Shown here: positions 1-7,109 of the stretch, one piece after another
How the letters are laid out: each line of letters opens with the position of its first letter
How positions within the stretch are numbered: position 1 is the first letter of the stretch
The notes under the pieces: model-generated
What the model saw: the letters and a program-made list of their open reading frames with translations, nothing else
What the model was told of the DNA's origin: nothing
Databases searched by the model: none
Source of the DNA: an uncultured Clostridia bacterium
GTDB taxonomy: Bacteria; Bacillota; Clostridia; Christensenellales; UBA1242
NCBI GenBank assembly: GCA_944332185.1
Contig: CALVJJ010000010.1
Span: 1 to 37,538, forward strand
DNA length: 37,538 nucleotides
Direction: 5' to 3'
Position numbers and translations under genes: made by a program

Positions 1-63
1 TTTTTGATTTTCGTCAGTATTGTCAAGACGTGTTCTTACAATAAAATCTTTTAATTCTGCCAT
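1..63 (-). CDS. Partial gene downstream of the DGR reverse transcriptase (N-terminus only)
   Basis: The first 21 codons of a gene are read leftward and run off the window edge. The ATG (complement of 61-63) is preceded by a clear AAAGGAGTT ribosome binding site at good spacing, so translation is likely real. The residues read MAELKDFIVRTRLDNTDE and on. The gene starts about 70 bases after the reverse transcriptase stop with no terminator between, so it may belong to the same transcript. Short N-termini of this kind occur on phage tail-associated proteins, but 21 residues cannot prove a family. It could be another DGR accessory gene, a target gene, or a phage structural gene. Confidence 0.6.
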   Translation of the reverse strand, partial: MAELKDFIVRTRLDNTDENQK

Positions 64-133
64 ATTTTAACTCCTTTGATGAAACAAGTATAGCATAATT
101 TTGTTATAAATGCAATACTAAAACATTGTAAAT

Positions 134-1153
134 TTATATTTTGTATTTTGTTCTAAGAGTTATAAGTAATTTTTTTGAATTTGAATGGCATAAATGCCCC
201 TTAAAGGCATTTAATCTGACATCAATGTATTCTTTATCAACAAGGTTGTTATTACGTAGTTTTGACAGTGTTTTCACATTTTTTCTTAACCTTAATTTTG
301 CTTGTCCGCGTAGAAATGTTTTAATTTTACCTTTTTCACAGAGTATATGTCTAAATCCTAAAAAATCAATTCCGTTTTTAAGCCTGCCAATTTGTGTTTT
401 GCTGTTAAGGGATAAATCAAGTTCTTCCTTTACACATTTTTCGATTTCTTGTTTGCAGAATTTAAGATATTCTTTATTGTTATGAACTAAAATCATGTCG
501 TCCATATAGCGAACGTAATACTTTATTCGTAGTTTTTCTTTAATCAATCTATCAACCTTGTTCAGATAAAATAATGCAAACCATTGGCTTGTTTGATTGC
601 CAATAGGAAGCCCAACTTTTGTGTCATTGTTTTTGCTTTGTAATATGGTGTTTATAAACCATAAATCTTCTTCATCAAGTGATGTTTTTGCCAGATTTTT
701 AAGTAAAATTTCGTGATTAATGCTTTGAAAGTATTTTTTAATATCACATTTCAAAAAATATCCAGACTCGCCAAATTTGTGATAATAATCCTTTAAAAAT
801 TTATGCAATCTTTGAATGCCAAAAAATGTTCCTTTGCCTTTTCGGCAAGCAACATTGTCATAAATTAAAGATTTTTCTAACTTTTTCTCAATTATATTCG
901 AGCAAAACGCCATTAACACAACTCTATCCTTGTATGAAAGTGCTTCAATTATTCGTTCTTTTGGCTCAAATATTTTAAATATTTTATATTTGCCCGGTTT
1001 ATATTTTTTACTAAAAATGTCTTTTGATAAACTAGTTAAATTTTGTGATATATTTATTTCAAAGGAGACTGTATCTTTCCTATGTTGCTTAGAAACTCTG
1101 CACTTTTTGTGTGCGTCAAATAATTTTTCAAATGTAAAAGCTTCTTCTAACAA
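134..1153 (-). CDS. Reverse transcriptase of a diversity-generating retroelement
   Basis: An RNA-dependent DNA polymerase of 339 residues. It should copy the adjacent template repeat into cDNA with errors at adenines, and that cDNA then replaces the variable repeat of a target gene. The catalytic motif is RYMDDMILV (about residues 216-224). The preceding motif reads GLPIGNQTSQWFA (about 180-192), the LPIGNxTSQ form typical of DGR enzymes rather than the QG form of group II intron and retroviral enzymes. The length fits DGR enzymes, and no maturase or endonuclease domain is visible. The start is TTG at 1153, eight bases after AAGGAG. An Avd-like gene and a template repeat lie upstream on the same strand, which is standard DGR order. 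A retron or group II intron is unlikely from the motif and the context. Confidence 0.9.
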   Translation of the reverse strand: MLEEAFTFEKLFDAHKKCRVSKQHRKDTVSFEINISQNLTSLSKDIFSKKYKPGKYKIFKIFEPKERIIEALSYKDRVVLMAFCSNIIEKKLEKSLIYDNVACRKGKGTFFGIQRLHKFLKDYYHKFGESGYFLKCDIKKYFQSINHEILLKNLAKTSLDEEDLWFINTILQSKNNDTKVGLPIGNQTSQWFALFYLNKVDRLIKEKLRIKYYVRYMDDMILVHNNKEYLKFCKQEIEKCVKEELDLSLNSKTQIGRLKNGIDFLGFRHILCEKGKIKTFLRGQAKLRLRKNVKTLSKLRNNNLVDKEYIDVRLNAFKGHLCHSNSKKLLITLRTKYKI

Positions 1154-1184
1154 ATTATATGCTCCTTTATATATTTAAAACGAT

Positions 1185-1322
1185 GGTCATCTTCCTTTCG
1201 GTAAACTTTCAAAGATTTCTCGTTGATTGTCAAGATGACCGTATTCTTCTATCTCTTATAAAGAGAGTAGAAAAGATAAGATTCCTTTGCCTTACACACT
1301 GTATTGTTTTACATAAAACAAT
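1185..1322 (-). ncRNA. Structured spacer of the DGR RNA (three hairpins between template repeat and RT)
   Basis: The segment between the template repeat and the reverse transcriptase contains three inverted repeats. Positions 1303-1311 pair with 1314-1322 (nine bases). Positions 1247-1257 pair with 1261-1272 (two five-base stems around a small internal loop). Positions 1185-1193 pair perfectly with 1232-1240 (GGTCATCTT/AAGATGACC, 38-base loop). In the Bordetella phage DGR the RNA just downstream of the template repeat is needed to prime and template cDNA synthesis with RT and Avd. This segment is in the equivalent place. The fold is inferred from complementarity only. The last hairpin lies just before the RT ribosome binding site and could also affect its translation. 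Confidence 0.5.
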
Positions 1323-1366
1323 CATAAACTGGCTGTTTTTTAACAAGCGGAAACTCGTTCTTCAAA

Positions 1367-1488
1367 GGCAAATCTGGACACAGCCCAGCGCTCTTTTTGT
1401 TTGCATTGTTATTGTTAAGCGAGCCATCATTTTTAACTTTGTTTACATTATTCTTAGTGTTGGCCGAGCGCAGCCAAAAGAGACCAGG
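1367..1488 (-). repeat. DGR template repeat (approximate limits)
   Basis: The minus strand lies between avd and the reverse transcriptase, where DGR template repeats sit. It is rich in AAC/AAT/AAA codons and has one frame that reads like a C-type-lectin variable region. That frame gives GLFWLRSANTKNNV (complement of about 1485-1444), then VKNDGSL (about 1434-1414), a run of Asn codons, and GLCPDLP (about 1387-1367). WLRS...DGSL...Gv(R/C)P is the pattern of DGR target C-termini. The Asn codons would be the adenine-mutagenised positions. The frame has a stop at the upstream edge, as expected for a non-coding template. Exact ends need the matching variable repeat, which is not in the window. Confidence 0.7.
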
Positions 1489-1538
1489 TTAAACAACAAT
1501 CTTATCTTAATTAAAGCGTCACCGCTGTTAATCCAAAA

Positions 1539-2108
1539 TCATTTACCAAATCTATCGGCATCACTCTTTCGCCAAGCAACTAGAAGATTTATGCAATCCG
1601 CCACCAGCAAAGAAATTTGTTCATACTGTTTTTTAAGTATGCAACCACTTTCCAATGATAAGAAGGACATATATCCAAGCAGTTTTAATTTTAAAAATGC
1701 TTGATGTTGACACTCTCTTCTTCTTTCTTTGTTTTTAGCATTATCTATTCGCATTGAATTGGCTTCAATAAGATACTCAAGACAATCTAAACAGTAATTT
1801 TGTATTCGATTTACAAAAACAGCACGGAATTTTTTTGGAGATTTTTCTGTTATAGTTATCACATAAGCTACAAGTTTTTTAGTTTTCGTAATAACGAGTA
1901 ATTCGCTTGAATTTTGCCTTATCTTTGTGTCTTTGTCAACATCTTCGAGTTCCTGTAAAAATACTTTATCTTCTAAAAATTTCTTTTTATTTCCTTTTGC
2001 AACTCCTTTTGCTGTTGCAATTTTATCTTCGTCACTTTCTTTTCTATTTTCGGCCATTGGAATGGTCATTTGAAGCTGACTCCATTGATTTGTTCCTTGT
2101 TTATCCAT
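1539..2108 (-). CDS. avd: Avd-like DGR accessory protein (four-helix bundle) with N-terminal extension
   Basis: The protein has 189 residues. The C-terminal about 110 residues, including KLKLLGYMSFLSLESGC, KKQYEQISLLVADCINL and LVAWRKSDADRFGK, resemble Avd/S23-like four-helix proteins. These bind the DGR reverse transcriptase and RNA and are needed for mutagenic retrohoming. The protein is longer than the usual about 120 residues. The first about 65 residues are hydrophilic, rich in Lys/Glu/Asp/Gln, and have no recognised domain. The ATG at 2108 follows GATGGAG with about nine bases spacing. It is the first gene of the leftward DGR transcript, directly upstream of the template repeat. The Avd assignment rests on family resemblance and position. 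Confidence 0.8.
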   Translation of the reverse strand: MDKQGTNQWSQLQMTIPMAENRKESDEDKIATAKGVAKGNKKKFLEDKVFLQELEDVDKDTKIRQNSSELLVITKTKKLVAYVITITEKSPKKFRAVFVNRIQNYCLDCLEYLIEANSMRIDNAKNKERRRECQHQAFLKLKLLGYMSFLSLESGCILKKQYEQISLLVADCINLLVAWRKSDADRFGK

Positions 2109-2388
2109 AAAACTTAATCTCCATCATTTTTACAAGTCTATAGGTTTTATATAATTTATTTTTAAAATATTTTATCATATTTTATTTATTGTTTCAATAA
2201 ATTTTTCAAGATAGAAATTTTAAACATTTATATAACTGTTCAAAAAAAATTATTAAAACTCAAATAAATTTATTCATTTTTAAAAAATATTATTTAACAC
2301 ATTATAACAAGACTTTTAGCTATAAAATAAGAGATTTTAAGGGATTTGATAACACTAAAACAACTTGAAAAATAAGTTTTATTTACAC
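2109..2388. other. AT-rich non-coding end of the mobile element
   Basis: No gene is visible between avd and the tRNA scar. The stretch is strongly AT-rich. It contains the avd promoter and a short inverted repeat (AACTT at 2362-2366 with AAGTT at 2373-2377) about a dozen bases inside the tRNA fragment. Recombinase arm or core sites usually lie in this position, but I cannot assign them from sequence alone. Confidence 0.4.
2169..2197 (-). promoter_or_regulatory. Likely sigma-A promoter for the DGR (avd)
   Basis: On the minus strand a TTGAAA -35 (complement of 2192-2197) is followed after exactly 17 bases by TAAAAT (complement of 2169-2174), with a TGn extended -10. It lies about 60 bases upstream of the avd start codon and points into the DGR. 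No other gene lies between it and the att scar, so it is the best candidate for driving avd, template repeat and RT. Confidence 0.5.
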
Positions 2389-2433
2389 CTCTTAATCAGT
2401 GGGTCCAGAGTTCGAGTCTCTGATGGACCACCA
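2389..2433 (+). other. Attachment-site scar: 3' half of tRNA-Lys(CTT)
   Basis: The sequence folds exactly as the 3' half of a tRNA: anticodon loop CTCTTAA (2389-2395, anticodon CTT, Lys), 3' anticodon strand TCAGT, variable GGGTC, T-stem CAGAG/CTCTG around TTCGAGT, acceptor strand ATGGACC, A and an encoded CCA. The 5' half is missing: no GGTCCAT acceptor strand or D-arm precedes it, and the bases before the loop (TTACAC) cannot pair with TCAGT. Identity starting in the anticodon loop is the classic crossover point of tyrosine recombinases using tRNA genes. This is therefore read as attL/attR bounding the DGR-bearing element. The intact tRNA should lie at the other end. Confidence 0.8.
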
Positions 2434-2463
2434 AAAATTCCCTAATCAATAGGGGATTTTTTT
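2434..2463 (+). terminator. Terminator of the interrupted tRNA-Lys gene
   Basis: An 11-base stem (2434-2444 with 2450-2460, one G-T pair) around ATCAA is followed by a T run. It sits directly after the CCA end of the tRNA fragment. This places the original tRNA terminator, and hence the chromosome, on the right-hand side. Confidence 0.8.
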
Positions 2464-2607
2464 GTTGTAAAAATGTACCTAAAATATGAATTGTATACTG
2501 CATATAAAGATATTAAACAGGGAATACTAAGTAAAAGTAATTATCATTGTGTAAGGTAAGTATTTTTTTGGTAATGAAAGGAAAGAATTTTAAACAAGAT
2601 AACAATA

Positions 2608-2642
2608 AAAAAATCTCTTTGTGATTTCAAAGAGATTTTTTA
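2608..2642 (-). terminator. Terminator of the lipoprotein gene
   Basis: AATCTCTTTG pairs with CAAAGAGATT around a six-base loop, with A and T runs on both sides. It lies immediately after the lipoprotein stop codon on the minus strand. The flanking runs would let it act in both directions. Confidence 0.8.
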
Positions 2643-2646
2643 TTTC

Positions 2647-3666
2647 TTATTGGTTGGTTTGTGTCAATTCTTCAGAACCAATATAAACTTCAAAACACAT
2701 AGCACTTGACTGAACAATATCATCAGTTGCTTTTTGTCTTACAAGAAAAATCACATATTCGTAAACAAAACCGCTGTTTGTGTAAGCCCAAAGATTATTT
2801 TGATTCAAATTTAAACTATTTGTCCAGCCACCATTGGTATAAACAGCATCATTTTCATCAGAAGCTATTGACAATGAATCAATGTTTTCATCTGTGGTGC
2901 CTTCCATAGTTGTGATATATTGTCTATTATAATTTACGACTTTATATTCTAAATTCAATGTAGAAAATTGAGATTCTTCTTCGGTAGTCAATTCTCTTAC
3001 AAAATAATTATAGCCATCATTGCCATTAGGTTCAGAATAAAATTTTCCTACTTTTATGGTATATGGATTAGAAGAATCCTGATAAAAAACAAATATTTCT
3101 TCTTCAAAAGTACCAGAATAACCTTGAGAACCTAATCCATGAATTCCAAATCTTATTTTGTCATCTATAGTTTGAATATTTTGTTTTAGGGTATAATTGG
3201 TTGGTGTTGTGCCTGCACTTGCATAGTAGGTATTGGATTCTGGAATACGAGCTGATATACTAATTTGCCCCGGTTCTACATTTTGATCGGTCATTATGGT
3301 TGTATAAGAACTAACTTCGGTATCTCCATAATCATATGTAGCAAATAATATTTGATAAATACCTTTACCACTTTCATCATAAAAATCTTGCACAGGGTAA
3401 CATTCAAACCATGCTCCATTGTTGATAGAAAATTCAAGTGTTACATTATCACGAACAGAACCTGTCAATTCATAATTGTCGTGTTCAAATCCTGTCATTT
3501 CTGCATAAACATTTGCTCCGTAATCTTGATAGACTCGAACAATTTGAGCAGTATTTGTTCTTTCTTTTTTTGTTGTACTATTCTCTTTACCACAAGCAGA
3601 GAGTAAAAGTATAGCAGGAATTAGTAAGGCAAAAACAAAACAAAAACTTAAAATTTTCTTTTTCAT
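2647..3666 (-). CDS. Lipoprotein of unknown function
   Basis: A 339-residue exported protein. The N-terminus MKKKILSF, a hydrophobic stretch and the lipobox LLSAC (Cys at about residue 25) form a type II signal peptide, so the mature protein should be anchored to the outer face of the membrane. After a short Lys/Thr/Asn linker the mature part is rich in Tyr, Thr, Asn, Asp and Glu and looks like beta-sheet. I recognise no enzymatic motif. AAAGGAG lies at good spacing before the ATG. It is a single gene with its own promoter and terminator, the first intact gene on the chromosomal side of the att scar. It is not a visible DGR target: there is no WLRS...DGSL C-terminus. Confidence 0.85.
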   Translation of the reverse strand: MKKKILSFCFVFALLIPAILLLSACGKENSTTKKERTNTAQIVRVYQDYGANVYAEMTGFEHDNYELTGSVRDNVTLEFSINNGAWFECYPVQDFYDESGKGIYQILFATYDYGDTEVSSYTTIMTDQNVEPGQISISARIPESNTYYASAGTTPTNYTLKQNIQTIDDKIRFGIHGLGSQGYSGTFEEEIFVFYQDSSNPYTIKVGKFYSEPNGNDGYNYFVRELTTEEESQFSTLNLEYKVVNYNRQYITTMEGTTDENIDSLSIASDENDAVYTNGGWTNSLNLNQNNLWAYTNSGFVYEYVIFLVRQKATDDIVQSSAMCFEVYIGSEELTQTNQ

Positions 3667-3725
3667 AATTTCTCCTTTTTATGTTTTGTATTTGTCAAGT
3701 ATGTCTATCTTAGTAGGTTACTCTC

Positions 3726-3754
3726 ATTTTATAGTATTATACCGAAAAAGTCAA
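3726..3754 (-). promoter_or_regulatory. Promoter for the lipoprotein gene
   Basis: On the minus strand TTGACT (complement of 3749-3754) and TAAAAT (complement of 3726-3731) are separated by 17 bases. The pair lies about 60 bases before the start codon of the lipoprotein. Confidence 0.5.
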
Positions 3755-3874
3755 ATAAAATGAGTCACAACGAAAATATTAACTTATACTGGGTAAGTGC
3801 AAGTTATAAAATTTCATCATAATTTTTCTAAGATAGAAAAGTCAAAAAAATATAAAAAATTTTTTAATAAATTG

Positions 3875-3904
3875 TTGACAAAGTTTTAGCAAATATACTA
3901 TAAT
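3875..3904 (+). promoter_or_regulatory. Consensus promoter of tRNA-Asn
   Basis: Perfect TTGACA (3875-3880) and perfect TATAAT (3899-3904) are spaced by 18 bases and end 20 bases before the tRNA. A near-consensus promoter is usual for stable RNA genes. Confidence 0.85.
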
Positions 3905-3924
3905 GTAAGAGCATTGAATCACTA

Positions 3925-4000
3925 TGCCTCAATAGCTCAACGGTGGAGCACTCGGCTGTTAACCGATAGGCTGTAGGTTCGAATCCTACTTGAGGCGCCA
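3925..4000 (+). tRNA. tRNA-Asn (anticodon GTT)
   Basis: A 76-base tRNA with encoded CCA. The acceptor stem is TGCCTCA/TGAGGCG (first pair T-G wobble), the anticodon loop is CTGTTAA within CGGCTGTTAACCG, and the T-arm is GTAGG TTCGAAT CCTAC. A consensus promoter precedes it and a terminator follows, so it is probably transcribed alone. Confidence 0.97.
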
Positions 4001-4004
4001 CAGG

Positions 4005-4031
4005 AAAGCACTCTATTTAGAGTGCTTTTTT
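4005..4031 (+). terminator. Terminator of tRNA-Asn
   Basis: AAAGCACTCTA (4005-4015) pairs with TAGAGTGCTTT (4018-4028), followed by more T, four bases after the tRNA CCA end. Confidence 0.9.
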
Positions 4032-4190
4032 GTTTTAATATAATTTTTAAAAAGGGAAGACAACGATAAAAGATGACATTACTATGTATTGATGAAATCA
4101 TCAGTTATAAAAAATATGGGATTAGGTAAAAAATAGCAAAGACTATTTGGTAATTCTTTTTTCTTTTGATAGAATAGAGATAGGTGAATT

Positions 4191-5516
4191 ATGTTAAAGA
4201 ATGAATACAAACAGATCATGAAAGAATTGTTAAAAGATCAATATGACAAGTATATACAATCCTTGCAAGAAGAACCAGTAAAAGCTATACTATGCAATAC
4301 ACAAAAAATGCCTATTTTTCAAGTGGAAAATAGTAAGATAGAAGGTCTACAACCAATGCCATACGGGACACAGTATTACTATAATACGTTAGGTGTAAAA
4401 TTGGGCAATCATCTTTTGCATTTGGCAGGAGCTTTTTACTGTACCGAACCTAGTAGTATGATAGTTGTGGAAAGTATCAAACATCTAGCCTTACAAGGAA
4501 AAACAGTGCTTGATCTTTGTGCTAGTCCTGGAGGAAAAAGCATTGCTTGTGCTTTGGCTGTAGAAGAAAGTGGAATGATTGTCTCCAACGAGATTGTGCC
4601 AAGTAGAGCAAAGATACTATATAGCAATATAGAAAGATTAGGTCTTCGTAATGTGGTAGTTACGAGTGCAAATAGCGAAATTTTTAAAGAGTATGCACCA
4701 CATTCATTTGATATTGTACTAGTCGATGCTCCTTGCTCGGGCGAAGGTATGTTTCGAAAAAATGAAATGGCACAAAATCTTTGGTCATTAGAAGAAGTAA
4801 AAAGTAATGCAATAAAACAACTTGCCATTCTAGAAAATGCTTGTCAGTGTGTCAAAAAAGGAGGATACATACTCTATTCTACTTGTACGTTTAATCGTAT
4901 GGAAGATGATGATGTTATTGAGCAATTCTTACAAAAACACCCTGACTTTCAAAAAGCAAGTATCAATCCTACTTGTTTACCATATCTAAAGCAAAGTGAA
5001 TATGGATACAGATTTTTGCCACATCTTGCAAAAGGGGAAGGTCAGTTTTTAAGTCTACTTGCTTATATTGAAGAGGAAGAAGAAACTTTGCCAAAGATAA
5101 GAAAAGAAAAAAATAGCAAAGATTTAGCACTAGTACAACAATGGGTAAAAGAAAATTTTGAGATGCCATTCCCATTGTATTGGTGTATGGTAGGCAACAA
5201 ATATTGTGTATCGCAAAATCCAATTACAGAGTTTCAACCATATCATTGTTTGTGCTATGGGGTGATGGTTGGAGAGGTGGTGAAGGGAAGAGTAGAACCT
5301 CATCATCAATTATTTTGTGCCTATGGACAATATGCAAAAAGAAAACAAGCGTTAGACGATAAAAGTGCTATGCAATATGTAAAAGGAGAGGAAATACTGG
5401 TAGATCTGCCTAATGGCTATGCTTGTGTCATGTATCAAGGCTATACTTTGGGTATGGGTAAAGTGGTCAATGGTGTCATGAAAAACAAATTTCCTAAAGG
5501 GTTACGTATTTCCTAG
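4191..5516 (+). CDS. rsmF: RsmF-like RNA 5-methylcytosine methyltransferase (RsmB/NOP2 family)
   Basis: The 441-residue protein should transfer a methyl group from S-adenosylmethionine to C5 of a cytosine in rRNA or tRNA. The SAM-binding motif is DLCASPGGKS (about residues 106-115). The two family cysteines are in DAPCSGEGMFRK (C182) and YSTCTF (C232). The second is the usual catalytic nucleophile and the first helps release the product. After residue about 300 a C-terminal extension follows, as in YebU/RsmF proteins with a PUA-like tail. The Shine-Dalgarno sequence before the ATG is weak (GATAGGTG). The gene stands alone between tRNA-Asn and a shared terminator. The exact RNA target is not determinable; paralogues modify different rRNA or tRNA sites. 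Confidence 0.88.
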   Translation: MLKNEYKQIMKELLKDQYDKYIQSLQEEPVKAILCNTQKMPIFQVENSKIEGLQPMPYGTQYYYNTLGVKLGNHLLHLAGAFYCTEPSSMIVVESIKHLALQGKTVLDLCASPGGKSIACALAVEESGMIVSNEIVPSRAKILYSNIERLGLRNVVVTSANSEIFKEYAPHSFDIVLVDAPCSGEGMFRKNEMAQNLWSLEEVKSNAIKQLAILENACQCVKKGGYILYSTCTFNRMEDDDVIEQFLQKHPDFQKASINPTCLPYLKQSEYGYRFLPHLAKGEGQFLSLLAYIEEEEETLPKIRKEKNSKDLALVQQWVKENFEMPFPLYWCMVGNKYCVSQNPITEFQPYHCLCYGVMVGEVVKGRVEPHHQLFCAYGQYAKRKQALDDKSAMQYVKGEEILVDLPNGYACVMYQGYTLGMGKVVNGVMKNKFPKGLRIS

Positions 5517-5551
5517 TTGTATAAAAGGAATGCAGTAAGTTTTGCAACAAT

Positions 5552-5580
5552 AAAAAATTGGGTAGATCCCAATTTTTTTT
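5552..5580. terminator. Bidirectional terminator between rsmF and mutY
   Basis: AAAAAATTGGG (5552-5562) pairs with CCCAATTTTTT (5568-5578) around a five-base loop. A and T runs on both sides let it serve the two converging genes. Confidence 0.85.
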
Positions 5581-5677
5581 ATTTGTGCCCTTGTTTTAAT
5601 ACTATCGTATTGTCCTTGTCATGTAAAAAGGCATAATCTTATTCATACATTAAGATTGAACAATAGCAAAGATTTTT

Positions 5678-6697
5678 TTATTCTTTTGGTATATGATCAT
5701 AACATTTTTTAAAAGCAGTGGGCAGAGCCACATCTTCTATATGCCATGTTTTAATAGTATCAAATGGTGTAATATCTATGACAAAAACAAGCATATTCCA
5801 TATTTGATGTGTAAAAATATGTTTTTCATGAAATGATTGATGTAAAGAACTAATGTTGCCATAATTTTTTTCTACATAGGATATGACTTCTTGCAAAGGA
5901 ATATGACCTTCCATCATTGGAAAGGCATACATATTTTGTAACACTCCTTTTTCAGTGCGTTTTTGTAAAACATATTGATCATGATTTCTTAATAGTAAAA
6001 TAGTGTAGTCCAATTCTTTTTTCTTTGTTTTTACCATTCTATAAGGTAAAATATCTGTTTGATTTTTTCCTTGACAAATAGGGGAAAGTGGACAGGATTG
6101 ACATTTTGGTTGACCGTTTGCTATACAAATGGTGGCTCCTAGATCCATGAGAGCTTGGTTGAAAATTCCAGCTTCTGTAGGTACTAGAGGAAGTAAAGTT
6201 TGGTAGCAAATTTTTTTGGCTTTTGTGTCTAAAATATTTTCTTTGTAAATAAAGACACGAGAAAAAATGCGCAACAAATTACCATCTACAGCAGGAGTTT
6301 TTTCTCCAAAACAAATAGATGCAATGGCACTTGAGGTATAGTCTCCAATACCTTTGATTTTCTCAATTTCCTTTTTTGTGGTAGGGAATGTGCCATGATA
6401 ATGCTTAATAATTTGGTTTGCCCCTTCGTGCATATTCATCACACGACGATAATATCCTAGTCCTTGCCAAACTTTATACAACTCTTCTTCTTTAGCATGA
6501 GCCAGCGATGAGATAGTAGGGAATATACTTAAAAAACGATGATAATAAGGAATCACGGCTTCCACTCGTGTTTGTTGCAACATAATTTCGCTAACCCAAA
6601 TAGAATAAGGATCTTTTGTCTTTCTCCAAGGAAGATCTCGCTGATATTGTAGATACCACTTAAGAAGTGGTGTTGTAAAATTTTCTTGTGTAATCAT
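5678..6697 (-). CDS. mutY: A/G-specific adenine DNA glycosylase MutY
   Basis: MutY removes adenine misincorporated opposite 8-oxoguanine and so prevents G-to-T changes. Family motifs are RDLPWR, WVSEIMLQQTRV with the catalytic Glu, the helix-hairpin-helix IKGIGDYTSSAIAS, and AVDGN with the catalytic Asp. They are followed by four cysteines for the 4Fe-4S cluster and a C-terminal NUDIX-like domain that recognises 8-oxoG. The cluster spacing is C-x7-C-x2-C-x5-C, one residue longer in the first gap than the usual C-x6-C. The frame is open up to 6796, but MutY proteins start about 10 residues before the LxWY...RDLPWR segment, so the ATG at 6697 is preferred. Neither start has a good ribosome binding site. 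It diverges from yqfC. Confidence 0.9.
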   Translation of the reverse strand: MITQENFTTPLLKWYLQYQRDLPWRKTKDPYSIWVSEIMLQQTRVEAVIPYYHRFLSIFPTISSLAHAKEEELYKVWQGLGYYRRVMNMHEGANQIIKHYHGTFPTTKKEIEKIKGIGDYTSSAIASICFGEKTPAVDGNLLRIFSRVFIYKENILDTKAKKICYQTLLPLVPTEAGIFNQALMDLGATICIANGQPKCQSCPLSPICQGKNQTDILPYRMVKTKKKELDYTILLLRNHDQYVLQKRTEKGVLQNMYAFPMMEGHIPLQEVISYVEKNYGNISSLHQSFHEKHIFTHQIWNMLVFVIDITPFDTIKTWHIEDVALPTAFKKCYDHIPKE

Positions 6698-6829
6698 AGT
6701 AAGATCATACCACAAATTGCAAAATTTTAAAACAAATTCATCTATATTTGTCACAGATTGTGAGGGTGTATAGTCTAAACAAACATAACAATTCATATAG
6801 TATAAAAAGAAGTGTATAAGGAGTTTATC

Positions 6830-7108
6830 ATGTCAATATTTGTCGATGAAGTATCCAAAATGATAGGCTTGCCACTAGAAGAAATTAGAAGTGAATACAA
6901 ATTAATGATGGTGGGTAGCAAAATGATAAGAATGAGCGGGTATCAAAAAATTATATCGTATCAAAGAGAAAAAGTAATCTTAAAAATAAAAAATGATACC
7001 TTACTTATTGAAGGAAAAGATTTGGTGATTCAAGAGATGGAACAAAATGAAATAGCGCTAGTGGGCCAAATAGATAAGATCTATTTGGGTAGTAGTGGAG
7101 AAAAGTAG
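6830..7108 (+). CDS. yqfC: Sporulation protein YqfC
   Basis: A 92-residue YabP/YqfC-family protein. In Bacillus subtilis yqfC and yqfD are sporulation genes under mother-cell control, and yqfD is needed for efficient spore formation. The ATG at 6830 has AAGGAG at good spacing; an in-frame ATG at 6812 lacks one. The stop is two bases from the yqfD start, so the two are translated together. The assignment rests on size, on the short beta-rich sequence with PLEEIRSEYKLMMVG, and on the yqfD partner. Confidence 0.8.
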   Translation: MSIFVDEVSKMIGLPLEEIRSEYKLMMVGSKMIRMSGYQKIISYQREKVILKIKNDTLLIEGKDLVIQEMEQNEIALVGQIDKIYLGSSGEK

Positions 7109-7109
7109 T

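Noticed and set aside
134-1153. Retron or group II intron reverse transcriptase
   Set aside because: The LPIGNxTSQ motif, the Avd neighbour and the A-rich template repeat point to a DGR. There is no maturase domain, intron RNA or msr/msd structure.
1159-1704. Plus-strand open frame of 181 codons across the template repeat and the 3' end of avd
   Set aside because: It lies antisense to avd and the DGR RNA and has no ribosome binding site or recognisable protein. The region is fully explained by the DGR on the other strand.
4073-4129. 18-codon plus-strand frame between tRNA-Asn and rsmF
   Set aside because: It has no ribosome binding site and no similarity I recognise. Frames this short are expected by chance.
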